DNA of 64,000 nt from Chiridota heheva (taxonomy: Eukaryota > Echinodermata > Holothuroidea > Apodida > Chiridotidae): positions 1,605,001 through 1,669,000 of the forward strand of contig JAIGNY010001587.1 in the NCBI GenBank assembly GCA_020152595.1, written 5' to 3'. The notes beneath the pieces were generated by a model. It did not search any database and was not told where the DNA came from. It worked only from the letters and a program-made list of their open reading frames with translations. Below, piece by piece: positions 21,041 to 31,600 of the stretch. A program made the translations under genes and the position numbers. Within the stretch, counting starts at the first letter, position 1, and each line of letters opens with the position of its first letter.

Positions 21041-21440
21041 TCTAGGCGGCGCGCGACGTACCAAAAACTCCTGTTTATTAATTGGCAACGATTTTGGTGC
21101 AGGGGGTGGCGACATGGTTGCTTTGCAAGCTGTATGATCCAGGGCTGCTTTGCAAGCTGTATGATCCAGGGCTGCTTTGCAAGCTGTATGATCCAGGGCT
21201 GCTTTGCAAGCTGTATGATCCAGGGCTGCTTTGCAAGCTGTATGATCCAGGCGGCACGCGACGTTCCAAAAACTCATGGACATTATTGACAACGTTTTTG
21301 GCGCAGAGGGTGGGGTCCGGTATGGCTGCTTTGCAAGCTATAGGATCCAGGCGGCGCGCGACGTACCAAAGAGCCAAAAACTCATGGACAATAATTGCCA
21401 GCGTTTTTGGCACAGGGGTGAGGGCATGACGTTTTTGGTG
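21041..21440. repeat. Nested minisatellite: 27-bp units inside a longer repeat
   Basis: Five copies of a 27-bp unit (ctgctttgcaagctgtatga plus tccaggg) occupy about 21118-21252. They are embedded in a longer diverged repeat marked by 'aggcggcgcgcgacgtacca', 'ccaaaaactcatggacaat' and 'gtttttggcgcagagggtgg'. Because 27 is divisible by three, long frames are open on both strands; these are artefacts. Confidence 0.9.
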
Positions 21441-21959
21441 CAGGGGTAAGGCCATGGCTGCTTTGGATGAGCCCCTCTTTAACTGCTTACTCAATTAAGT
21501 GTTCCTTATTCTTGGGGTCTATGACATGCAAACTTCGTTTTCAGACAAAATTTAAATCGTAGGCTATATGCAGAGCCCCCGTGCAGGTTTGAGATTGGGG
21601 TAAGGGGCAGGAGAAGTCACCAGTCTTGTAGGTCCTTAAGTAATTTTTAGGTAAAATTACTTCAAATACTGTGGGGAGATTACATGCATGGACTAACCAG
21701 CCTCGGAACCAAAAAGTGGGGAGAATATTTGCTCTGGATCTTTACTCTACGCCTGTGGTCAGAACCAATGTTGGCAATAATTGCCCATCGAGCGGATCGT
21801 AAAAGACCTATTTGAAAATTATTGGCGGAGGGGGCCTTGGGTCCCCGACGCCAGGTATTGGGGAAACTATTATGAAGTGGAGTGGCCGATTAGGTTCAGC
21901 AACAATTTCCCCCAAATTGGATTGCTAGTGGCTCCTAAATAATAAAAAAAAAGACTTAA

Positions 21960-22076
21960 ATGGAAAATGCAGAAGACCCTCGAGTGCAGAAGACCCTTGA
22001 GTGCAGAAGTCCCCCGAGTGCAGAAGACTTTCGAATGCAGAAGACCCTTGAGTGCAGAAGACCCTTGAGTGCAGTT
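21960..22076. repeat. 17-bp minisatellite
   Basis: About seven copies of 'agtgcagaagacccttg' with small changes (tcgagtgc, cccccgag, tttcgaat). The short open frame through it is a by-product. Confidence 0.9.
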
Positions 22077-24404
22077 AGACTAGATACCATGCCTTTTTTC
22101 CCAAGGAAAGATGGGTTAAGATGGACGGGGGTAGAAAGCAGAGGGAAAGACCAAAAAATTCCCGGTTACAAGGGGAAATATTGCATTGCTAATTAAGGTT
22201 CTATGAAGACGTTTGAGTTGCTCCTAATGGAGAAATCTCCAATTTTCGGGGATATTCTTTAATTTTCGTTCATTTTCTTCACTTACTGGGCAAATTGCTT
22301 CCATTTGTACAAAATTTTATTTCCTTTCCTTAAATTTAACAAATGTCCCTTCAATTTTATTTAAATGATTACCCAGTTGTACCTACCAAGCGCATACAAC
22401 CTGGAAGGTAAAATCCTCTCGGGGGGGGGGATTTTCCCCTGCCTCTCCTGCTTCCTACACTTTGGTAGACAGGAGGGGAGTTCAATCAGTGGGGGGTGGT
22501 ATAGATGAATGGGTTTTTTTTTTATTGCTGCTGTTCATCCTCGGTCCAAATTCTCTGAAGGGGGTGCAAGCAGTTGATTATGACAAAAGGTTTTATTTAT
22601 TTTCTTTTCTATATCACCACACCCCCGATCAACATATAAGTTTATAAGACCTTCTCATGCATTTTAGATGGCTGACAGTTTGGAAAGAAGTTTAAATAAT
22701 GACATAAAAAGATTTTGAGCTGAATTCTGATTCATACAACACAAATAGTACATATATAAAAATCCTCAACGTTTATCTGCCACAACTTGAAACCTGCATG
22801 AACAGGCGACTTCCAATACATAAAAGTCTAATTCAGAATGTGCTGCCCTCTTTGATAAGCAATTAAACATCTACTAAAGACTCACTTTCTCCCCTTCAAT
22901 TCCAACAAAAATGAGCATAGACAAAAAATATTTATTAATATAAATCAATTTTCAATCTTGACATGGTTATAACATACTGATTTCTTTCAATACTTAAAAA
23001 TATGCTTGACCCAAGAAAAGAAGTTTACATCACATACTACTATAATTAACGTATTTGAATATCCGGAGAAAGACACGGTCAGATATTGTGTCAACACTTG
23101 TATCAAAACTCAAAACCAGTTAACAATATCATTTTGAATAAAATATTCACTCACTGGTGGTCGTAATTTCTTGGATCAAACGTAACAGAATGTACATAAA
23201 CATATTGCAATAAGTCTTTCATTCTGGCTGATGCAAAACAAGTTGTTAAGTTCTAAAAAAGTTGAAATTTAAGGATCCCTGGTGATCTCATTTATTATGA
23301 CGTATCTAAATCAGATAAATTTAGGTTTAAATGTCACCAATACAGACACAAGAAAGCAGATATAATACAACTCCTAACAAGCATGTAGTCAAAACGTGGG
23401 GTCCCTCAATTCTTTCATTGCCATTGAAGTTTTAACTTTCTGAATTTCTTGCATTGCATTCCCATGGTTCTACAATCATGGCCAAAAATCGTGGCACAAA
23501 ATTACTGAAACATTTTAAACAATATTTCCACCCACCTTCCCCCATTCAATGTTGTAACATTTCACAAAAAACCTGGCAAAATAAGACTTCCAACATTGGT
23601 GGAGGGGAGTGGTGATTTGTCCTAACTACTTTTGCCAACAATTACAGATACATCTACGACCTAAATATATGTAACAAGAGTTGATTAATGAACAAATGTC
23701 TGTTAAATTTGCTTAAATAACCTGTTTGGCAGCTTAGCACCATGGAAAGGTCCAATTTGTTATAAAGCACCGCAATGCTGCAAGTTGATCAAGAGGGGGA
23801 CACACCTATTCTTTGAGGAAGGTAAGTATTTGCTAACCTTTCCTGGTTACAGGCGTGAATGATGTCTCTGAATTTAAGACAGACATTTAAAAAGTGATCC
23901 ACAATTAAGAAATCTAATCTTTCCCCTTGTAATTTTTTGAGTATGTACAAGTTAAGACTTGTTCTTACAGGTTCAAATCAATCTGAAATATGATGAACAA
24001 ACTTGACAAAGTCCAGATTTCAAAGATTAGTACAGTGGTCAAGTAAGTTCATCTAAGAAGGTAGTTGACTTTTGGAATCATGGCCACACCCCCAAATGAA
24101 CTTTAGAAAGAAAGGACATTAAATTCCTCAATGGCTTTATTTGAAGAACAAAGTTCAAATTGAAGAAAAACTATGGGGCTTCCTCGAACTTACTGCATCA
24201 AATTATTTGCATGTACAGTACTCCTTTACTTATCCAAACGCCGTCATCATTTAAACTACAGGCTGAAACCCTGATTCGGGCCCAAGTGAGGCTCTGCAAG
24301 GAGAGGGCGACAGTAAAAAAATGTTTACAAGTACATCTACAATGAAAATAAATTCATTGCAAATACTTCATCTTTTATAATTCAAGAAGAATGCACTACA
24401 TTAC

Positions 24405-24562
24405 CAGTGGCACAACAATAGGATGGGAAGGGTGAGTAAACCCCACGGGCCCGAGCAAATATCAAAATTTAAGGGGCCCGAGCAATGACACTGGGATATG
24501 TTTGTTATGGGGCCCAAACGCTAAACTCCCCATGGGCCCCCAGACCTCTAGTTGCACCACTG
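24405..24562. mobile_element. 158-bp hAT-type MITE
   Basis: Terminal repeats CAGTGGCACAAC and CAGTGGTGCAAC (the right end on the other strand) are flanked by a perfect 8-bp duplication, tacattac, at 24397-24404 and 24563-24570. The interior is rich in gggcccgagcaa-like sequence. Similar internal sequence appears near 58525. Non-autonomous. Confidence 0.9.
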
Positions 24563-24589
24563 TACATTACCCTCATGTCAATTGAATTT

Positions 24590-24812
24590 CATGGCAGCTG
24601 GACCGGTTTCATGGCAGCTGGACCAATTTCATAGCAGCTGGACCGGTTTCATGGCAGCTGGACCGGTTTCATGGCAGCTGGACTGATTTCATGGTAGCTG
24701 GACTGATTTCATGGTAGCTGGACTGATTTCATGGTAGCTGGACTGATTTCATGGTAGCTGGACTGATTTCATGGTAGCTGGACTGATTTTATGGTAGCTG
24801 GACTGATTTCAT
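24590..24812. repeat. 20-bp minisatellite
   Basis: About eleven copies of 'ctggactgatttcatggtag'. Copies at the left end are variants with 'ggaccggtttcatggcag', so the array grades from an older to a homogenised form. Confidence 0.93.
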
Positions 24813-25532
24813 TCAAAATCTCACTTAACCGAAACTCTCAAAAATGCTGTCTACCTTAAGTCTCAAATGCTTTTGATAAATGAGGGACTACTGTATCAAA
24901 AATTATTGCATGTCAATCAATTTCAAACTTAAAACAAAACTAATACAAAAATTGAAGTCTGTTCTACACAAAACTTAAAGAGAGCTGGGTGGCCGGAAAG
25001 TGATGGCGTGTTTTTCTTGAGTCTCAAAAATATTCAAACACACTTTTCGTGCACATGATGATATTGAAAATCTTTGATTTGTTCAAATTTGTTCAAATTA
25101 TTTCTTACAAATATTTCATTAATTTTTCAACGATACAACTTACAAGTATCAAAAATTAGAGCTGTGCTATCTGAAAATTCCTTTGACTGAGCAAAAAAGG
25201 CATCCCCGGCTCCTTTAATATTCTTTCTAATCTTATCGTTTTAATATGCATGATATCACCACAAAAAAACAAAAGGGCACATCTACAGATCATGGGCTAT
25301 CAGTGTACTGAATCCAGTGTATTCTTTCTAAATCTTATCAATTTTTTCTTTATAATTTTTTTCCTTAACAAAGTTCTTATTTCTTCATCAAATTTTTTAT
25401 CTAGGTGTCAAAAAGCCCTGTGATTTGTAGCAAAGTTCCTCTGTACCAAGGTCAAGGAGGTCATTTTGAGTCACACACATTCACAGATGATATTGACGAG
25501 ATATGATTGTATCATCACAAACACTTTCTGAA

Positions 25533-25657
25533 TCATTCTGATTTGGTCTCTTTAGCAGCCATCGCTAACCTTCCTGCATCCAATTCAGCAAACGTCGGTA
25601 AACCATTAGGGAGTGCCACTTTGCCTTGTTCCTCTTCAAGGATTTTTTCTGCCATAG
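25533..25657 (-). CDS. PLGRKT: PLGRKT terminal coding exon 4
   Basis: The acceptor is ctacatacag|CTATGG. The exon completes the split codon (G+CT), continues MAEKILEEEQGKVALPNGLP, and ends KETKSE TGA. It aligns with the mammalian region ILETEKSKLQLPRG. The final residue is Glu rather than Lys. Confidence 0.94.
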
Positions 25658-28600
25658 CTGTATGTAGAAGAGAAGAATTTTGGTGGATATTAACCTTTAA
25701 ATGTTAGCCAACACAGGAGCTATTAATTCAACATTTGAAAAAACTTGCCCCTGTATTGTTTCATTTTGTACATGACCCTCCCATACAAGAACTCGGCAAG
25801 ACTCCTATATGGAGCATAGACGCCAAGCTATAGACTCGGCAAGACTCCTATATGGAGCATAGACGCCAAGCTATAGACTCGGCAAGACTCCTATACGGAG
25901 CATAGACGCCAAGCTATAGACTCGGCAAGACTCCTATACGGAGCATAGACGCCAAGCTATAGACTCGGCAAGACTCCTATATGGAGCATAGACGCCAAGC
26001 TATAGACTCGCAAGCAAGACTCTAAAGCGGAGCATAGACGCCAAGCTATAGACATAGACGCCAAGCTACAAGACTCTATATACGGAGCATAGACGCAAGA
26101 CTAAGCTATAGCCTGCACAGCAGATGCCAGTCAAGACTCCTATATGGAGCATAGACGCCAAGCTATAGTCTGCATAGCAGATGCCAGTCTCGTGCGACCG
26201 GGGCGGATGTGGATGAACACCGGGTTTTTACCCTACTCTTTTCAAGAAGTGTTCAGAGAAGCAGGTAGGGTGTGACTGTCCTACCATCAGGACCGATGGC
26301 TTAACGTCCCCTCCAAAGGACGGCGAGCGCTATTCAACCATTTTCACTTCTCTCAACAGCTGAATGGGGAGCAGGAGCTGCAAACAACGTACTTCCGCTT
26401 TGATGATCGCCGTATTTGTCTGTAGAGCTGTGGAAAAACTGGTTAGTCCTGTCAAAGGCTTGAACCTGGTACCTCCAGCATCTCAGCCGTGCGCTGTACC
26501 AACTGAGCTACCGGACTCCCTTAACTTCCATTTAATAATTAATGTATGCTCAAATGCTGACTTGTGGGGTTCTAAAGATGTTTAAAAAATGTTAATCTAT
26601 TCTTTGGGTATCACCACATCTTGGTAGATTTGCAATCTGGTTGAAGCAAGTTGACTGCATTTTTAAGCATGATTTTAACATTAGGAATGCCTAAACTTGC
26701 AGAGCTTTTAAGGGCTTCGCCCCCTAAGCCCCTACCAGGGCTAAAACCAAAGCAGAAATCATTGTCCACCAATATATTTTTCACTCCACCGCCGTGAACA
26801 GAAGCACCTCATTTTCAACATTCCAATACTTTCATTTAATGACCTTTATTAGATCAGTGGTCCAGCAAGTCCAATTGTACAACAGGGTACTTCAAAAGAA
26901 GCAAAATGGTGAAGAAAGTCTTTATTTATGAAGAAATGTTTGAAATCCGACTAGTTGTGATGTCATATCCTCACATTCCTGAAAGTTTTTATGTATTCTA
27001 TTTGTTCCTGAGATTTTGTAGCTTGTTACCCATTGTCATTGTCAGAAATGTTCAGGTAAGTATAATTTGCCGCCTGAAAGTTTGAAGAAAACACATTCAC
27101 TCAGTTTAAAAGATCAAATGCATTAAGAATTGCTAAGAACGTGAGAGTATAGGTCCCAACCTTCTACCGTATTAATTTCTACAAAACTGAGACAGAACTT
27201 TAATCTTGAATATCTCCTTAACAAATTTAGATATTAAAGTACTATAGTTTTTTCACCATTGTTTTTTAAAGACCTCTTTCATATGAACTAAAGTAAAGCA
27301 GTCCGAGCGTGTAACAGAACACACTATGACACACAGAACTTTTTTCTTACACCAAAATGTAAAATCACGCTTGGTACACTTACACAATGGGATTTAAACA
27401 AATTTCCATGTCAACTGGCAAGCAATCAAATTCATTGTATCTTCCACATCCACATGGACAATTATGAACATTTGTTTGTGGAGGGATTTTCCTCCTGTTG
27501 GCAAACAGATTTGTCAGCTGTCTAAGAGATTTTCCAAAAGACATTTACATGTACAGTAAAGGTTACCTATATTTGAAAGTAATCATTTCAGGTGATGAAA
27601 ATAGCAAAACTTCTATAAATCTGTGTTGAAATATGTATGTACCTGTAGGTCTTTAACTTTCAAGCACAGCAATTTGTTCAGCAAAATGTGCAAAATTATA
27701 GTGCCCATGTCTTTTCCATGGCTGATAAAGCATTGCATGGCCACGGAAAAGAAAGAAAATCTGAAAGATTGATGCCAAATTTCTAACTGTTCTTATTTAT
27801 GACATTTTGGCCCATTATAGAGTAATTAAATTATAGCAAGTTCCTTTTATTTTTTTCTGATGTCCATTACAACTCACTTTGACATTCAAAATTATGGAGT
27901 GCCACATTTAAAATTATGGCCCCTCCAGGAAAAAAATTATATGGCTCTTATTAGACAAGAATATAGTAAGTTTTTCATCTTAGGGCTGGTGGGTTCCAAA
28001 ATATTTTTCAAATACTGTGGGGCACACTGTATGACTATAGTCTTCATGGTAAGATTTTACTGAAAAGCTAAAAACAGCCATCCCATAAGGTCAGTTCAAT
28101 ATAAAAGGTAATCGTTATTTTCATATCTCAACCACTTATCATTTTACCACTCACCTGCTGGTAACACCTATCTCTAGATTAAGCTTAAAGTACACCAAAA
28201 CTCACCTACACAAATTACCAGCCAGCTTTTAGTAACACCTATCTTTAGATGAAGCTAAAAGTATATCAACACTCACCCTTACCACCCAGCTCCTGGTAAC
28301 ACTTATCTCTATTAATGATGCTAAAAATACATAAAACTCACCCTCACAATTTACCACTCAGCTCCTGGTAACACCTGTCTCTAGATGAAGCTTAACACAC
28401 ATCAACACTCCACCTTACCATTTACCAAACTGGCTCCTGGTAACACCTATCTCTAGATGAAGCTAACAATACATCAACTCCTCCTACCATTTACCACTCA
28501 GCTCCTGGTAACACCTATCTCTAGTTGAAGCTAACAATACATCAAACTCCTCCTTAGCATTTACCACTCAGCTCCTGGTATCATCTATCTCTAGATGAAG

Positions 28601-31600
28601 CTAGCAATACATCAAACTCCTCCTTACCATTTACCACTCAGCTCCTGGTAACACCTATCTATATGAAGCTATCAATACATCAAACTCCCCCTTACCATTT
28701 ACCACTCAGCTCCTGGTAACACCTATCTCTAGATGAAGCTAATAATACATCAACTCCTCCTTACCATTTACCACTCAGCTCCTGGTGACACCTATCTCTA
28801 TATGAAGCTATCAATACATCAAACTCCTCCTTACCATTTACCACTCAGCTCCTGGCAACACCTATCTCTAGATGAAGCTAGCAATACATCAAACTCCTCC
28901 TTAGCATTTACCACTCAGCTCCTGGTAGCACCTATCTCTAGTTGAAGCTAACAATACATCAACTCCTCCTTACCATTTACCACTCAGCTCCTGGTAACAC
29001 CTATCTCTAGTTGAAGCTAACAATACATCAAACTCCTCCTTAGCATTTACCACTCAGCTCCTGGTAGCACCTATCTCTAGTTGAAGCTAACAATACATCA
29101 ACTCCTCCTTACCATTTACCACTCAGCTCCTGGTAACACCTATCTCTAGATGAAGCTAACAATACATCAAACTCCTCCTTAGCATTTACCACTGAGCTCC
29201 TGGTAACACCTATCTCTATATGAAGCTAACAATACATCAAACTCCTCCTTAGCATTTACCACTCAGCTCCTGGTAACACCTATCTCTATATGAAGCTAAC
29301 AATACATCAAACTCCTCCTTACTATTCATTTACCACTCAGCTCCTGGTAACACCTATCTCTAAATGAAGCTAACAATACATCAAACTCCTCCTTACTATT
29401 CATTTACCATGCAGCTCCTGGTATCATCTATCTCTAGATGAAGCTAGCAATACATCAACTCCTCCTTAGCATTTACCACTGAGCTCCTGGTAACACCTAT
29501 CTCTAAATGAAGCTAACAATACATCAAACTCCTCCTTAGCATTTACCACTCAGCTCCTGGTAACACCTATCTCTAGATGAAGCTAACAATACATCAAACT
29601 CCTCCTTCGCATTTACCACTGAGCTCCTGGTAACACCTATCTCTATATGAAGCTAACAATACATCAAACTCCTCCTTAGCATTTACCACTGAGCTCCTGG
29701 TAACACCTATCTCTATATGAAGCTAACAATACATCAAACTCCTCCTTAGCATTTACCACTCAGCTCCTGGTAACACCTATCTCTATATGAAGCTAACAAT
29801 ACATCAAACTCCTCCTTACTATTCATTTACCACTCAGCTCCTGGTAACACCTATCTCTGGATGAAGCTAACGATACATCAAACTTCTCCTTACCATTTAC
29901 CACTCAGCTCCTGGTAACACCTATCTCTAGATGAAGCTAACAATACATCACACTCCTCCTTAGCATTTACCACTCAGCTCCTGGTAACACCTATCTCTAG
30001 TTGAAGCTAACAATACATCAAACTCCTCCTTACTATTCATTTACCACTCAGCTCCTGGTAACACCTATTTCTAGATGAAGCTAACAATACATCAAACTCC
30101 TCCTTACTATTCATTTACCACTCAGCTCCTGGTAACACATATCTTTAGATGAGGCTAACAATACATCAAACTCCTCCTTAGCATTTACCACTGAGCTCCT
30201 GGTATCATCTATCTCTAGATGAAGCTAGCAATACATCAAACTCCTCCTTAGCATTTACCACTGAGCTCCTGGTATCACCTATCTCTAGATGAAGCTAACA
30301 ATACATCAAACTCCTCCTTACTATTCATTTACCACTCAGCTCCTGGTAACACCTATTTCTAGATGAAGCTAACAATACATCAAACTCCTCCTTACTATTC
30401 ATTTACCACTCAGCTCCTGGTAACACATATCTTTAGATGAGGCTAACAATACATCAAACTCCTCCTTAGCATTTACCACTGAGCTCCTGGTATCACCTAT
30501 CTCTAGATGAAGCTAGCAATACATCAAACTCCTCCTTAGCATTTACCACTGAGCTCCTGGTATCATCTATCTCTAGATGAAGCTAACAAACATCAAACTC
30601 CCTCTTACTATTTACTACTCAGCTCCTGGTATCACCTATCTCTAGAAGCTAACAAAACATCAAACTCCCCCTTGTCCAGCTCCTGGTAATACCCATCTCT
30701 AGATGAAACCTAACAAAGTATCTCTAGAAGCTAACAAAACATCAAACTCCCCCTTGTCCAGCTCCTGGTAATACCCATCTCTAGATGAAACTTAACAAAG
30801 TATCTCTAGAAGCTAACAATACATCAAACTCCCCCTTGTCCAGCTCCTGGTAATACCCATCTCTAGATGAAACTTAACGCACATCAATACTCACCCTTAT
30901 CATTTACCACCCAGCTACTGGTAACACCTTTCTCTAGATGAAGCTAAAAGTACATCAAACTCCCCCTCACAATTTACCACCCAACTCCTAATAACACATG
31001 TCTCTAGATGAAGCTTGAAAATGCATGAAAACTTACCTGCATCCTTTACCACCCAGCTCCTGGTAACACTTATCATTAAATCAAGTACACCAAACTCACC
31101 TCTAATTCTCTCCACTTTGTCATTGTAACACCAATCCCACTGGTAACCAACAATGAAAGACAATGGCAGAATAGGGACTAAAGAGTTTGGCTTCTTGGTC
31201 TTCAAAAATCTTTAGAAAATGGAAAATAAAAACACATCAATATATTTTAATAAAAGACAAACAATTTTAAGCAATTCACTGCATGTTTACTGCGAGTCTG
31301 ATTTTAGTCATTTTTCAGAAGAAGTTCACATTCCTTATTGTCCTTTCATGCCACGAACCTATTGTTTTGATTTTCTGTGATACCTAACCAGACCTGCCAA
31401 CCTTTGGGATCACCAAACTGTATTCTGGAACTACAAAAGTTGTATTTTTGATAAAAAAACTGTAATCTTCAAACAAAATGTACAAAACAAAGGTTTACTG
31501 TGGCTGAAAAAAATGACCACTGTACCTTCAGTTTCTCTTATTGTACGAAACTGAAAAAATTACCACTGTACTTTCAGTTTCTCTTATTGTACGAATCTGA

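Larger units (their letters stand above)
22400..25532 (-). other. Downstream flank and probable 3' UTR region of PLGRKT
   Basis: No gene is supported. Several minus-strand AATAAA motifs (plus-strand tttatt, for example near 24136, 23289 and 22930) could end the PLGRKT transcript. It contains a hAT-type MITE (24405-24562) and a 20-bp minisatellite (24590-24812). Confidence 0.4.

Noticed and set aside
26450..26520. tRNA-Ser-like gene
   Set aside because: The A and B boxes match, but the acceptor ends do not pair and a SINE body follows.
28135..31099. CRISPR-like array
   Set aside because: Units are contiguous without unique spacers, and the array lies in the intron of an animal gene. It is a minisatellite.
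30915..31205. 96-codon minus-strand frame as a separate gene
   Set aside because: Its first part is PLGRKT exon 3. The rest is minisatellite read-through beyond a conserved donor.
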